A stretch of 64,000 nucleotides of DNA from Isoetes taiwanensis (Eukaryota; Streptophyta; Lycopodiopsida; Isoetales; Isoetaceae), in contig JAJEKV010000026.1 of the NCBI GenBank assembly GCA_021234155.1, positions 498,001 to 562,000 on the forward strand. The letters run 5' to 3'. The notes beneath the pieces were generated by a model. That model saw nothing but the letters and a program-made list of their open reading frames with translations. It was not told the origin of the DNA and ran no database searches. Every line of letters begins with the position of its first letter. Positions within the stretch are counted from its first letter, which is position 1. This document shows, one piece after another, positions 22,526-36,311 of the stretch. Both the position numbers and the translations under genes were made by a program.

Positions 22526-22606
22526 CTTGCAATTCCTTGGATTTTTGTGTCAAATATCTTGATAAAAAAAAAAAAATTCCACACAAAAAATCCAAGGAAT
22601 TGCAAG
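22526..22606. repeat. Hairpin with ~25-bp arms
   Basis: CTTGCAATTCCTTGGATTTT at 22526 pairs with the inverse ending at 22606, across an A-rich loop. A related arm followed by GAGATATTATGTTATAAA also occurs at about 19645-19700 and 23225-23280. It is probably the terminal inverted repeat of a small element family. Confidence 0.55.
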
Positions 22607-22951
22607 AAGAGTGGAGATATTATGTTATAAAATATGATCTGGGGTAATTCACATTTGTTGGCATACAGAACATGTGGATGCAACTATAAGGAGTTTTTGG
22701 AACATTTTTTATAGATATGCTTGCCATTAGAGGGTTTTTTCATCGCTACATAAACAATATATTTTAGGTGTTGACTTTGAAAAGTCATTATACCAGGGCC
22801 ACCCACCTTATGAACAGTAGATGGTATATCCCCTTTATTATAAGTAAAACTTTGGGGAATATGATGGGCCATATGAGTAAGAATCAATCTAGCATTAGAA
22901 CTCTCGCATTAAACCTATTCACCACATTTATACAACTCTTCTTATTGACTA

Positions 22952-24322
22952 GAATTGTTGGGATATAGATGTCTTATTTTTAACATATGCCATGGACATC
23001 ATGCTCTTGCACAGAAAACCTTTGATAGAAAACTATCTAAACCACACTTGCTCGCATCATATTTCAAAAAGAAAAGAAAAGAAGGTAGTTCATAAGCTAT
23101 TTCCTAAGTTGATCGTGTCCACCTTGTGTTAGGTAATCGCCAAGTAAGGGAGTTTTTGATAGGAAAATGTCAAGTAGTGCAAGATAAACAATAATTATAA
23201 TTATCTTAATATAAAAAATATTTCACACACAATCCAAGGAATTGCAGGCAGAAGAGAGATATTATGTTATAAATGGTCAATGATTTAATATGATACGAGG
23301 GGATTCACATGATGCTCCATGGACTCTATTTTATGAGTTGCGGTCTTATCATAATGCTTCTCCATTTTTAATGGGATTATTAGATTCCTGGCACACAGTC
23401 AAAACATTATTTCATATCAGTCCAGCTGCTTGTGCTCAGTTGAATGCATCTTGTTGGTGGATCCACTACAGACAATGCACCACTTTGCTTTACAGTACAC
23501 CCATTGACTCAATGACATTGAAAAATGGCGGGAATCTTAACAATTGCAGCATGGTATGATTTCGGGCATTTGTCATTTGTCATAGGAGGCGTTTCAACTG
23601 AAGTTTTTGTTGGGACGGGGATAGAGCTTTTTGGCAAAAAGTTATTGACTATCTACAACCTATTCTGTCACACCAAGAAGGTAATTTGATATGGGCTTTT
23701 CATGAGGTTAAGCAGTGCAAACTTGCGAAGGCTATATATAAGTTATTGCTTGATACTGATATTCTTTCTCCTTCTAATAAGTGGCCCCTTCAACTCCATC
23801 CTCTTCAATAGCAGCAGATGTGGTCTTGGGCATGGGATAAGCTACTTCATCCTAAAGTGGCAGTTCTTTGGTGGCAGATTCTTCATCAATGTCTTTGGGT
23901 TAACATGCTTGCCCATAAGTTTAACCCTAGAATATCAGATCATTGTCCAATATGCAAGCGTGAATCTGAGACCATTGAATATTGCTTTTTTTTATATGTG
24001 ATCACCTCAGACAGGTATGGGCGTGGTTGTTCTCTCATCATTCACAAGTCAACAAGTGCACTTGGCAATTTACCCAAGTACTCGAACGGAGTTACAAAGC
24101 CAGGCTTTTCATCTTGCAGCAGGGTGGTTGCTTTGGACTATCTAAAAAAGACGAAGAGTGGTAATCTTTAAAGGTTTGGATGTTAACAGTGTTCTCCAAG
24201 AAGCCAAGAAGCAAAAATTCAAATTGTTAAGTCGTACCATTGTTCTTCACTTGCCCCTCATAAGAGGCGATTAATCTTTGAGGAGTATTTGGATGTGCGC
24301 TTTTATGCTTAGGTAGGTTGCT
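22952..24322 (+). repeat. Direct repeat, copy 2, carrying LINE fragment C
   Basis: Partner of 19377-20742. The LINE part (about 23305-24322) has the zf-RVT-like domain (23818 onward) and is more like fragment A at GCAGCAGGGTGG and like fragment B beyond CTAAAAA. It ends at AGGTAGGTTGC, without the poly(A) tail. Confidence 0.8.
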
Positions 24323-24941
24323 TCATTCGGTGGATCACTTGATACCATGACTTTATGGAAATTGGCCTGAAGAAATCTTTGGTGCTCGGCATGGAACAAG
24401 TATTGCAGACGCATAAGGACAAGTCTAATAAAGCAGAGAATGGAAATACATATTTTGTTAGCATAGAAATGAAAGTAACTCCTTGAAGACCTATGATCTG
24501 TTTTTTATGCTCGGAAGGAGGAAAACATGGAGCATTGTTGCTGAAGATGCTGATGTGGATGAAGTTAAAGAAATAGTGTATGAATCACTCTCCCTTTATA
24601 AGTATGATGTTTTGGTAAGAACATTGTGCATATTCAAATATATAAGATTTACAACTTCGATTTAGACCTTTAGACACTGCATTCTAAAATATGAATGCCA
24701 CATTTTATATATGACAACATTTGTGACTCCAGAGCAAAAAATGCAACACATAAAATATAAGTTATTTTTATATTGGAAGATGGATGTTGTTGTCTAGCTC
24801 AGTCATAGAGCACCATCACTGCTTTGTGAGGAACGGATGCACCTTATCAACATTATTTAACAAAACAAAGATAGAAATCTAGTAAATAACGATCTCACTT
24901 GAGGCATTCCAACTAAGATTTGTGGGCCTAAACTGAAGAAG

Positions 24942-25211
24942 TTGGGTTTCATGGAGAGTTTCCGACTACTTATTTGCGATGGGGGTTATCCATTCTTACA
25001 ATTGCTCAATTTATCAGAAAATGGCATTGGGGGTTCCACATCTTCACAGACTAGCAAGTATTCTCAACTTTGCACTAGCAATCTCGCAGAGAACTCTTTA
25101 TCAGGGGTTCTAGCGGTGGAGTTAGGTGAGCTTGGAGCCTGTTACAGAAATCATACTACCAATAGCAATCTGTGCGCAATCAATGCATTAGAAGCGTTGG
25201 TGGTAAATTAA
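24942..25211 (+). pseudogene. Leucine-rich-repeat remnant
   Basis: The frame reads FLQLLNLSENGIGG, a gap, then NLAENSLSGVLAVELGELGA. This resembles two to three plant extracellular LRR units (L-x2-L-x-LS-N-x-L-x-G) of a receptor-like protein. There is no signal peptide, no intact repeat series and no kinase nearby. It is a short decayed fragment. Confidence 0.45.
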
Positions 25212-25219
25212 ACAATGGA

Positions 25220-28080
25220 TTTGAGTGTGTCAATTGCACAATTTAGAATGCAGTCCTGGCCATGAGAAAGCAGAATCGGGAAGGCCAAGAAGCATAGGCT
25301 TCAACAGTCTCACGTGACCAAAGATAGGTGTTCATTCGCAGTTCTTCCCCATGCACCTAAGCCCCTTCCCCAAGCCTGCTCTATTGCTAGTTTCTTGTTT
25401 TTCTTTTTAATACTTGCATATTTAGCTGCATGTGGTCCAAGAAGCCATTCAGAAATTGGGCATGCATCCCAAACATTGTAGAGAAAGAAAAGATATCATA
25501 AACGTTTTCAACGAAATAACTTCTCATCTCTAAATTCTATAGTTTGCCATTATTCCAAATAATAAGATTGGATATCATAGTTGATTTTTAAATATTTATA
25601 TAAATGCAGAAGAATGAGGATCACAATCGCCTCAAGCACTATCTAGATAACTCAATGAGCCTTCTACAACTGCAATGCAATGGGAATTATGCATCGAAGA
25701 CTTGTAAACAAAGGAAATGTTGGGATGGAATCCTTTAAAACCTTGTTATAAGTCCTTCAGCATAATGAATTAGTCAAGAAAGAAATCCGAAGCATAAATC
25801 ATAAATTTAATTTGATGATTGGCAGATGTTGTTGCAATAATTTTGAATCTAACCTCTATGAGTGTAGTACTGATGAGAACATCTAGGCAAACTTGTGAAT
25901 GTTGTTCTACTCGTTGTATTTTTAACCCTTTATTTGGGAGGCGAGGGGGTGCAAATACTATCATTACACCATTGCAAATAGAAGGCACACACATTCGGGC
26001 AGTTGTCTTGACTTTCGCATATACTATAGTATTACACACATACTGTCAAAATGCTCCTGGACTTAAAGTCATATGGTGGTCATTGTCAAAATAAATGTTT
26101 CGCATACATAATTATCCATAGAACATCCCAAATATCCATAGAACATCATTTTTCTAATTTTTTCTTTACGTTTTTAACCTTAGCAAATACTGAAATTACA
26201 ACATTGCAAATATGTGGCATGCATATTTGGGTGGTTGTCTTGAATTTAGCATATACTATATCATTACACATGTAGAGGATCTTCATTATCAAAATGATTC
26301 TTGACTTAAAGTCAAATGATTATGAAAATGCTTCTTGACTTAAAGTTAAATGATTATCACGTATGGTTATCCATAGCAACAGCAATGGTGCACAATGTGA
26401 TGCAACAGAGAATTAGTTTACTATTTTTATTTCCTATTAGTTTACTATTTTTATTTCCTCATTTCCATAAGTTAACGATTCTCCATATGTTTTGAGATAC
26501 AAATTCTTGTTTCAATTTTATATTTCACCCCATATTATCTTCTATTTCTCTAATGATATTTCATTAGTTACCACCATCTATTTGCTTAACAACAAATTTC
26601 TATGCTTATGTTTTTTGTATACATGCGGAATCCAAATAGAGAAATTACACAAAGAAAATCAGAAAGTTCTTGAACCCAATTTTATCAACCTTCACCACAC
26701 CTATAGTATTTCTCATTGAGTAAAAAGAGTCCCCGTACAATCATCATTTTTATGCAGCTTTTTGAAATACACTCTGCCAAGTTCTTGCCAATACTTGGAA
26801 ATTGTCACATCAAGACCCAACATATATGCTTACTACCTCTTGTGTAGAATGCATGTGGCCATGCAATTGTGGTGCCCATAAAAAGAAACATGCTTATAAC
26901 GTCTGTAAACATTTGAATTCATTGGAAACATAAAGGAGAGATCCAATTTAGAATCAACATTCGCTAAAGCCTTATTACAAAGTCCCACCTCTGCAATTGA
27001 TTCATTCTTATCCTCCATCTCACGTTCACCATCACCTACCAACCTCTAGTAACCAATTTGAACGGATTCAGCTTGTTCCTCATTCTTGGCATTTTTTAGA
27101 AATGCTTCAAGTCAGAAATTCATGCCAAGGGCCTCTACCGAATTTGATTGAAAGATTGGGCCATATACAGACGATTGTTGCAATTCAAAGTGTTGCAATT
27201 GTTCCTATCGCAACACTTTGACAGAATTCCAGTCATAAAGAAAGTTAGCTATGATTCATACAGCAAGAATGTATGAACATTCTCCTTAGTGGCACAAAGT
27301 ATCGATTTAATTACCAAACATACTGACATAGTTTTGGCATACCTGTATATCTCACACAATCATAGACTCACACTTCGCATTCAACAAATCTCACAAATGA
27401 TGCTTACCTGTCTGTTCTACATGATTCTGCAATTGTAAATGGATGCTTAATTATGTGAAGTTCATTAAAAAAGAAAAGAAAAGATGGGGGGGAATCCAAA
27501 CTGAACTTACGCCTTGAGGTCATTCCATGCTTGGCTATTAGAAACGACCCCAATATTGCTAGTCATTGCGTCAGGGGAAACTGACCAGGTATTATAAGGC
27601 TTGGATCTGTAGAAAGAAAGGTCACTGGGCCCTATGTTTGATTCGAATTCTTCTTTCACATTGACAACCAAGTATGTCAGGTATCAAATGTTAGAGAGAA
27701 TTCATATTCAAAACCAAATAGTTAAATTGAGAGAAGGATAACTGGCCAATTGTGTACAAACTTAAACACAATTGGCCAGTTTGTTGTTCTAGAAATGTAG
27801 CTTCTTAGATGATTGGCCCTGCAAAAATAATTAAAGAAGATGGTAAAAATCAAGGCAAGCTGACATTCTATGTCCACAAATTGGCACTTTAAACACAAAC
27901 CAGAAAATTAGTCGAACGTCTTCTCGAACACGTCTAATATTTGTTGGTGGTCACTATGGCAGGGACCTTTCTATCTCAATGGTGCTCTGGCTTTGCCACA
28001 AATAAGAGCAAAAGACACATAAAAGCAAAATATAACGTTATCAGTTAGAAATTATCTCTGTTCCTTGTGTAAAAACTGAA
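25220..28080. other. Gene-poor stretch
   Basis: No splice-consistent gene was recognised. A 16-bp perfect hairpin (AACTGGCCAATTGTGT at 27740 with its inverse ending 27781) lies in it. Phrases around AAATGATTATCA and ACTTAAAGTCA repeat loosely at 26060-26350. Confidence 0.45.
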
Positions 28081-28086
28081 CCTAAA

Positions 28087-30611
28087 TTAACCGAAGGTGT
28101 TAGTTGAGGCTTGAATAAGTTCTTTCATCATTTCACGATCTAAAGATGATTGGACCAAAATCTAGAAAAACAAAGAGATAAGTGAAGAAAAAGATCTATA
28201 CAATGGACAATAAAGTAAATGTAAATTAACAAAGGATGACTACCTCCTGAATTTCGTTGCCAAGCCTTGCCACAATTTTATAGCTATTGTCTACTGAAGT
28301 TGACAAGTAGACCTGAACAATACAATCAAAATTTAATGTCATTACTGTACACTGGCATTTACAGTCTACAATGGTTTCCATATAAACAGTATTCCCTTAG
28401 GGCTAAGGTGAACCCCTCAATATTCCCTCAATAACCCCTCAATATTTGCAAGAACCCCTCAATATTTGGTCTTTGGAAATATTTGTTCACCTTTCATATA
28501 TTAGGAAAGTGAAATTTTCAATATAATCCTACCTACAAATTCAGGGGCTATCATTGAACATTTTTGTCTTCAATAAAAGAGCAAAGACTCAGCCTACCTG
28601 AAAATTAGGTGCTACCGATGAACTTTTCAATCTTCTATCCTAACAACAACTTGGACGACTCCTGCATTTTCCAGTTTATCCAGAAACCCCTTGAATTCAC
28701 GGGGCTGCACAACCTAAATATGAAAGTATCAGCCGTGAATATAAGTGGGAAGAGCTGCCAGTGGTTCTTTTAGCTAAATACCACTTATCACGACCTAGTT
28801 GAATGCAAAGCAAGCATCATATGTTTTGAACCTGTTATTAGCTGTGAGTATAACCTAGGAAAGAAGGGTTGCCAATGGTTCTTTTAGCAAATTACCACTT
28901 TATCACATTTTAACAGGCCTAGTTGAATGTAAAACAAGCATTATATGTTTTGAACCTGTTAGCATCTCTTGGCCTTCTGTGTTCATGTCAGTACAAATAA
29001 CATTTATTTCAATCTGAACCAGATATAAGGTATTGCACCTCAACAGCTTGTTAAAATGTGCATTTTTCATTTTATAAGCCACAGTTAAGATTTTAGCTTA
29101 GCACCACAACTCTAGTAATGTTAGCACTGGTCATTCATATGTTGCCCATGGACAATCAGCATGATTATCTAAGCTGCTCTTGTCCTTCGCCATTCACTAT
29201 TCAAAGAGCTTTCTGAGACCAAAAAATACCTCTATATCCTCTTCAACAAGACCATTATTTCCGGTCTGAAATTGATTATTGCCTTCCAATAAGGACTCTA
29301 ATGTTTCTTGCAGAGGATCCGACTGCAGAAGAATTGATCATAGAAAAGAAGGTTATTACATATCAGTCACATATTTAACAGTAAATGCTAACCATATAAC
29401 CAACTTATGGTATTGTCACATATGTCATTGACACCAGATATTCAACCATAATCAGTTCCTTTTGATAGACAGAAGTTAAGATCTCCTAATGAACGGCAAG
29501 TAGGCCGATGGCAGCTGCATTCAACAGAAAAAGGAGCAAAACATGAACATATATTATTGGTGTCTTAGCTAGAGTGGTTGGAATATAACACCACCACGAG
29601 GAGTAGCTTTCTGTGTTTCAGCTCAATAGATAGTAAAGGCTGTAGTAGGATTACTCGAATTATCATAATCTTCGGCCGACGGCTCGAAATTAATTCTAAA
29701 GAACCTGTTTTGCCGAGTAGTGCTAATTACCCCCCCTTCAGAAAAATCTGCGCCCATAGCAAAGCAACAAAACCTCTTTCCATGCTGTATAAAATCTATG
29801 GAAGACAAGTCAGATGAACGAGATCATCATCAGCAGGGATTTGTGATATCGAACTTAATCACATTCTGGGCTCCTATAATTTCTATTGTGTCTTCTTGTT
29901 AGTGCCAGAACTATCAGTTATAAAAGAATATATAGACACACAGGCATGAAAGAATACAGACGGACTATATGCATGAAGCAGTGAAACATGCGTAAAAACT
30001 AGGGTAATGGCAAATGTCAAAGAGTTCTTTGATGCAACTTACTGCAGCTCCAACTGCTAGAGAGAATGTGCCAAATATCTCTGTTCATGGTACTTCTGAA
30101 GTTCCCTGCATATCAAACATCAGATACAAATTAGGAAATAGAAAAGTTTACTTTTCCAAGAAATAGCCTGATTGTTCAGGATAGCAGCAGCACAATTGAT
30201 AGTTTTACTTAGACATCAAAGCTCAAACTTATCCTGATCCAAACAACAAAGACGTTCCTATCCATGTACGGCAATGTAAAAGATCACATAGGCGTTCTCA
30301 GCTCGTTTTCTTAGACTTCACAAGAATTTCTGGTTCGATAAGGGACGTAACAGCATGCCAGCTAATAAACCTGATCTGTGATTTGTTCTCCAAAACCACT
30401 TCAAAGCTTTTCGGAAAGGAGGGCATACGGATCCTCTGGATCACATTAAAATCTGCTCATTACAACTATATATGATCGTTTCTAAGGAAAGCTGTACCTG
30501 TATACGCGAGATTATTTTAGCACCTTCTTGTAACAGCCGGGGCACATACATGAAACCCACGCCAGCGAGAACTGCAATAATCACTGCATACAAGAAGATG
30601 CCTCCGTCCAT
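28087..30611 (-). CDS. Six-exon gene for a small membrane-anchored protein of unknown function
   Basis: All exons join in phase 0 with GT/AG borders: 30498-30611, 30043-30105, 29230-29322, 28651-28713, 28244-28312 and 28087-28161 (stop TAA). The product would be about 158 residues. Residues 5-24 form one hydrophobic segment (FLYAVIIAVLAGVGFMYV), likely a signal anchor with a short N-terminal side. The rest is soluble, with acidic and helical stretches (DPLQETLESLLEGNNQ; VVQPREFKGFLDKLENAG; DREMMKELIQAS). Exon 2 has one in-frame TGA at its seventh codon. Because that exon is 63 nt, skipping it would leave a clean 137-residue frame. I do not recognise the family. It is either a functional gene with alternative exon use or a recently disabled one. 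Confidence 0.5.
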
Positions 30612-30699
30612 GAAAGTACTCTTCTACAGCAAGTATGTAAGGGCATTCTGTTTGTGTTTGTGGGCCTCTGCTACTGCCGGACTTGGAGGACTTCTCCTC

Positions 30700-30890
30700 T
30701 TCGGCTTCACCTCTTGCCGGTTAGGCGGTTCAAACACGAGCTACCCACAATGCAGGTGACCGCCGAGTTTACAGGGAACGCTGGGTTTGGAGCAGTCACC
30801 AGCATATCCTATGTATATTCCAGCATATACCTAGGATATGCCACACACCCATACAAACAAGGGTTTGCCCCTTAGGGGCAACCCAAAAAT
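30700..30890 (+). repeat. GGGCAACCC-hairpin repeat, copy 2
   Basis: Same family as 1880-2085: GACCGCCGAGTTTACAGG, then GGGTTTGGAGCAGT, CATATACCTAGGATATGCC, and the terminal GGTTTGCCCC/GGGGCAACCC hairpin. A (TATC)n microsatellite follows at 30895-30916. Confidence 0.65.
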
Positions 30891-30919
30891 GGTATCTATC
30901 TATCTATCTATCTTATTCA

Positions 30920-33900
30920 ATGTTTTTTGAAAAAATGGAACATAAGACACATTGTATGCTACGTAGTTTCAAAATTTATGGGGATGTGTTAAGAATGCCT
31001 TCTTCAAATAAAGATATCATGCACCCTTAAAATATGGGAAGCAAATCCTATTGTTTAAGTTTGGTTTTTCCGGGGTCCCGAAAAGTTTTTGGAATTTTCC
31101 CTTAATTTGATTTCCTAAGGTTTCAAGGGTTTTGGCGGCCGGGAAACAATTCCGATATGCCAAAAATCGGCAAAATTTCATTGGCATTGATTTGGGTTTC
31201 GATTTTGCCTTTCTGAGTTAAGCCCTTCCAATCCGGCATGCGTATGCCACGATGAACGGGATGGAGTATGGAGGACATTTCTATCTATCTATAGCTAATC
31301 CCGGGTGGCTTTTCGATTTGCCCTTTTGAATCCGGCATGCATATCCGAGATTTGCCCCCTTACAATTTTGGAGAAGAGGATCGACAGGGTAATCATTCCC
31401 TTTTATGCGGGCATCTTAGATTTTGTAGAGGTCGTGGCGGTATGTTTCGCTCCATTTTTGGTAGTAGAGGGCTCAAAATCTGCGAGAAATCATCATGGGA
31501 GCTACTTAATATTGACTGGGGAGCTTAAGTTTCCATGTAAGTCTTCACGTTTCTTTCAATCGGTGTAACGCTTTTACGCTTGCAACCCCAAACTAACGTC
31601 CCATGGTGTTCAATTTCCGTTATACCAATTAATCAAGAAACGCATCTTTTCGATTTGTAGAAAGCGGATGTTCTTAACTCTTTAACTTTCCAAATAAGTG
31701 TTACTTAAGACCTAATTCTCTTACGCTATGTTGACCTTCTCGATATAAAATATTTTTGGGGAGTCCGGTGAAGTTCTAGGATTCATGTTAATCGGGTTCA
31801 TGGTTTAGTGAAGACCTAAACCATATTTTTCTCTTTTCTCGCAGTTGAGTTGAAGAAGCAGATTTCATGTTCTCCTTCGGACCTTACGCAAAGAAATGGT
31901 AGATAACGTTCCATTACTATGCAATTACGCTTTTCGATTTGAGGTAAAACATGGGCGAGAACAAATTGTTTTCCTTCTCTTTATTAAATCCTTTTGCGCT
32001 ATTCTAGATTCCGGCTTATATTTTACCAATGGATATCATCTTGCGGACTTGGTACTAAATAAAACGAATTTGGTATTGGTGGCATATTGTCAATTTATTA
32101 CTAGATAAAAGCGTGCATGGATTCATTCGTTCTGAGGTAATCTTACCATTCTTTCTATTCAATGTGTTTTATAGTAAGAGCGGTAGAGGAAATTGTTAAG
32201 AATGTCTAGCGAAAGCGTGGCACTATGTAGGAACTCTACATCTGGTTGGTGACTATTGCTTCCTATAACTGGATATATTTCGGGCATGATTCTTACTCTT
32301 GCCACAAATGTTACAAGCCCAAACTCTAACCCTTAGTGGACCAAACAAAGCAAACACAATGATATTATCTACTAAATAAAGTATTTGTTTGACGGATGTA
32401 ATAGTGGGCTAAGAGAACATTGCTGGGATTTTCTATCGGTTGAGCATTTACTCCAATATTCCCACTAGAATGTTTTTGACATGCCCCTTTTCTTCTATTT
32501 CTTTGTTGAATCTTTTTTTAGAACATGCTCTAATAGGAAATCTTTAGAAGATATTTAAGTGAAACTAAGTTGTGGAACTGCTGTTGGATTGATCGAAATG
32601 GAGCAAAAGTTCAAGGCATTTTGCTCTTGAATCAGGCCATAACCTCAGAAGAATTACACGGTTTGAATGCGAAGGTGCAAGATAGTGGAAGGCTCAATGC
32701 AAATGCAAAGATGTATGGATGGACCGTTAATTATGCAACCCTACTTGACAATTTCAATTTTGGAGCTCTGCCTTCACCTTGGTAAGTGATTTTTTGCAAC
32801 CTAGCCATCACACTGGATAAAGCTCCTACATGTCCTGTAAGATCAAAGCTATTACTTTTCCTTTGGAATGCCTCAAAGCTTTTCTCATTGTCATAGATTG
32901 TGACAATGGTTGCAAACATTAGGAGTTGTTATTGCCAATATCCGGAGATGTTATTACTTGACACTTTTGAATGTCATAAGGACTGGCATATAAAGATCCT
33001 GTCTTTGAAATTCTCAGCCAAACTTTGTGCAATAGTTGGTTTATGCTACGAACATGGTGGAACTTATTATAGCACTCTTGCAGTTTCAGGCTGACAAAAA
33101 AGTGGCTGAAATCATCTCTGTTGGTGTTTGTTTCTGGGCAGTTAGTAGATGGCAATTAATGACAAGATGAAGGGCCCTACTCTAGACGTACCTCGATCAC
33201 GTAATGTTGATATGTGTATTATTCCTTTGGAGAATCAGATATTTTGCTTTATATCAGCATGAAGTCTGAGTTTGTACATGGGTCTAAGCAGCATGCATTT
33301 GTTTTAATAGTTGCTTTCCCATTTCAAGCTTGCAGTAGCACCATTTTGCTCCTGACTCTTCAAACACCCTATGAAATAAGAGATGGCCATCTCTAAACAC
33401 TTGGATGTTGATATTGCATGAGAAGTTTACAAGGTACCCATCATGGTCATTCTAATTCAGGTAACTATTGTTGATTTCGAGCACCAATTTCCCTTTTTAG
33501 GTTGTATAAAAATTAACACATTATTTCCCCTCCATACATGTGCCACGGGGTTTATCCTAGGACTGTTACATTTGCATGCTTGCAGTAACTCATACATCAA
33601 TGTTTAGGCATTGTTTCTCTGTTGCCTCATTTTAATGGGATGCTTTCTTGCAATGTTTGGATATTGAATCATGCAGTTCAAAGGAGTTCAAAAGGGCTCT
33701 ACTTATGTTTTGCTTGATTTGTTGTTCGAGTGGTGATATAATATAGTAGTACATCTCAGGACACAGCCCAAGTGGAAGCTTCAAGCCAGGTAAGTACAGC
33801 TTGCTGCTTCGTTATATTGGTTTCCACCAAAGTATATGTAGTGCTTTGCATAGTGCATTCCACTCCTTTCTAAATTGTCCATATTATTTCCTTTTGATTG

Positions 33901-34330
33901 ACATCGTATGTGTACTTGCAATTAAGATAGTATTCCAATTTGCTTTACCTACATCACAAAATTCTATCATCTGAGAACTCAATCTGGGATATTTGTGAAT
34001 GTAACTATATCTAATTTGCATAGTGCATGGCATCATATTCAGCATCATACGTTTACTGGCATGCCATACATTTGACATGTCCAATATCTTATTTTGCACT
34101 ATAATTTCTCCTTTTCAAGAGGATTTGCATTTTCAGTCCGTGTCAAGAACAAGCTAAAAGAAGTAATTTAGCTAGAAGTCATTGTTTTCTATTTATTGTA
34201 TGAGTCAAGATATTTTGCAAACCCAATCAAACTCTCTGCAATATGGACATAATAATACCACTGCAAATAAATGTCACAAATGCAATTAGCGTATTTGAGT
34301 AGATCTTTGTTGAACTATTGCCTCATGGAA
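30920..34330. other. Gene-poor stretch
   Basis: Open frames of 60-87 codons exist (for example 31305-31568 and 32570-32785), but none shows a recognised domain, splice-consistent neighbours or conserved motif. It is probably old repeat-derived or intergenic sequence. Confidence 0.45.
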
Positions 34331-34339
34331 TGCTACGAG

Positions 34340-34910
34340 TCAAGTTGTTTCTTATTTGGTCTACAGTTAAAGTAGTTTTGTAAACCCATTGCAAACCCAT
34401 TCAAATTGTGCATATGGAAGATCATTGCCTCATGGAAGGTTATGATTTGTCCATCTTTATTGCAAATGTCCAACATGTTCATGCCACCAAGAGATTTCGA
34501 TAACATGACATATGGCCTCATGGAATGCCATGATTGCAAATGTTTAATATGTTTATGCCACCAAGAGATTCTGAGCAAATGACATAACATGAATTATTTC
34601 CTATTTGGTCTACAATTAAAGTAGTTTTGTAAATTTATTGCAAACCCATTCAAATTGTGCACATGGAAGATCATTGCCTCATGGAATGCTATGATTTGTC
34701 CATCTTTATTGCAGATGCCCAACATGCTCATGCCACAAGTAGATTTTGAACAACTACGATGACATGAATAGCCTAATGGTATGCCATCATGATTGCAATC
34801 ATGATTGTCCAACATGTTCGTGCGATCAACAGATTTTGAACAAATGCCACAACATGAACTATGGCCATATGGAATGTCATCATTGTTGCAGATGCTCATG
34901 CCACAAGTGT
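34340..34910. repeat. Higher-order tandem repeat (~260 bp, with ~80-bp sub-units)
   Basis: TATTTGGTCTACAGTTAAAG at about 34355 recurs near 34605. Each copy is followed by GTAGTTTTGTAAA, a CATTCAAATTGTGCA block and several sub-units of the type GCCTCATGGAATGC, ATGATT, CCAACATG-TCATGCCAC, AGATT-TGA. Sub-units continue in degraded form to about 34910. The open frames here are by-products of the repeat. Confidence 0.7.
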
Positions 34911-36311
34911 ATCTCAAATATCATGTACTATGCAGCAGAGTAGGTATAGAGTGTACAAAAAATTGCAACATGGCAAACATTACTTTGAGAAACTCCATAT
35001 TGGTTTTTTATGTTGAACAAACAATTCCCACTTGAAAAATCCACTACAGCTAAACCAATGTCAAACACTTGAAAAAACCATTGGATTATTTCCCAACATA
35101 TACAAAACACCTGAAAAACCATTGGAATACCTTTACTTCAATGGTCTATATATCTTTTGATTATTAGATAGCATTGTCACACCGTGTGTGTAACCAGTTT
35201 ATAACATCGTGCAACATCACCATCCACCTTAAATAGAAATCTAGAGTGTAATATGTGTCCAAACCCATAACTAAGTTCCAAAGCCATAAATCCAATACAA
35301 TATTCTACTTCTTTTATTATATTTAAACCCTTATGCCGGTCCATTTCACACATATTCATCAAAACATCAACTTGAGCTCTACAAATATGAATACCAATAG
35401 AGCCTACAAATGGAAAAACACATTTCCTTCTACAATCCACATTTGCTAAAGCCCGGCAACGCCGGGCACTATAACTAGTATTATATATGTTGGAGAAAAA
35501 TATGCCACGTGCAGACATCTTTTATTTATCCATGTCTTTGACAAATCTCCCCATTAGTAATGATGTAGATGCACCCTCTTTATTAGTTCTTTAGATTATG
35601 CCTACCGGCGGAGGGGATAACAACAACCGATCCCAGTAGAGGTTATCAGCCTGGTGTTGAAGGTGTTCCTGACAAACCTTCAACCTCAATGGCTTAGAAC
35701 CTCCAGGTTGCTTTAGGCAACCACTCTGAGTAAGAAGATTGCAAAACAAAAGCTCAAACTTTGAGTTAGCACTGCTTTTCCAAAACTAGAAAAAAGTGGC
35801 CTCAGCAAAAATCATGCCATTTGCAAACAGACTTGAATTTTGACATGGTTCCAATTTAAAGAGTTGCTCTGACACTCAAGGAATCTCCATGAACGACTGA
35901 GATTTGACAGGACGACCCAGATGGTCCGGAAGGTACCTGGGCTGTGTCAATAGCCAAAACGGGGTTCGGCAATGGATTCTGCTGAGGAAGGGTGGGGATT
36001 CCGGAGGAGGTATTCCAAGCCCCGAGATTCCCGAAACCGCGGTAATTATATCCTCACCAGGTCCACTTTTCAATCTGGCCCTCCAAATGGCACATCCGCG
36101 GTATCAAATGGCATATTCTATCAACCCACCCACACTTCGGGCAACCCGACAAGCTAAGCCTATAATAAGTACCATCCGCCATTGAAGTAGGGAATCTGAT
36201 GATGCAGCATCATCATTATTCAATTCCACTGCTATTTCTCCATTTAGTATCACAAACAATTCACAGTGTCCACAGCGATCTGTAAGCTTTGGATATCTGC
36301 AGGAGCTTGCC

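Noticed and set aside
24483-24665. Short frame with a good donor at its end
   Set aside because: A GTAAGA donor follows YKYDVL, but I found no acceptor-linked partner exon, so it is not listed as a gene.
27600-27680. tRNA-like GATTCGAAT phrase
   Set aside because: No acceptor stem or D-arm could be paired around it.
29578-29902. Open frames on both strands in an intron of the 28-30 kb gene
   Set aside because: No splice borders in phase with the neighbouring exons and no recognised family.
30541-30560. Tail-to-tail gene pair with a plus-strand frame at 30472-30875
   Set aside because: The plus-strand frames are the complement of exon 1 and of a dispersed repeat.
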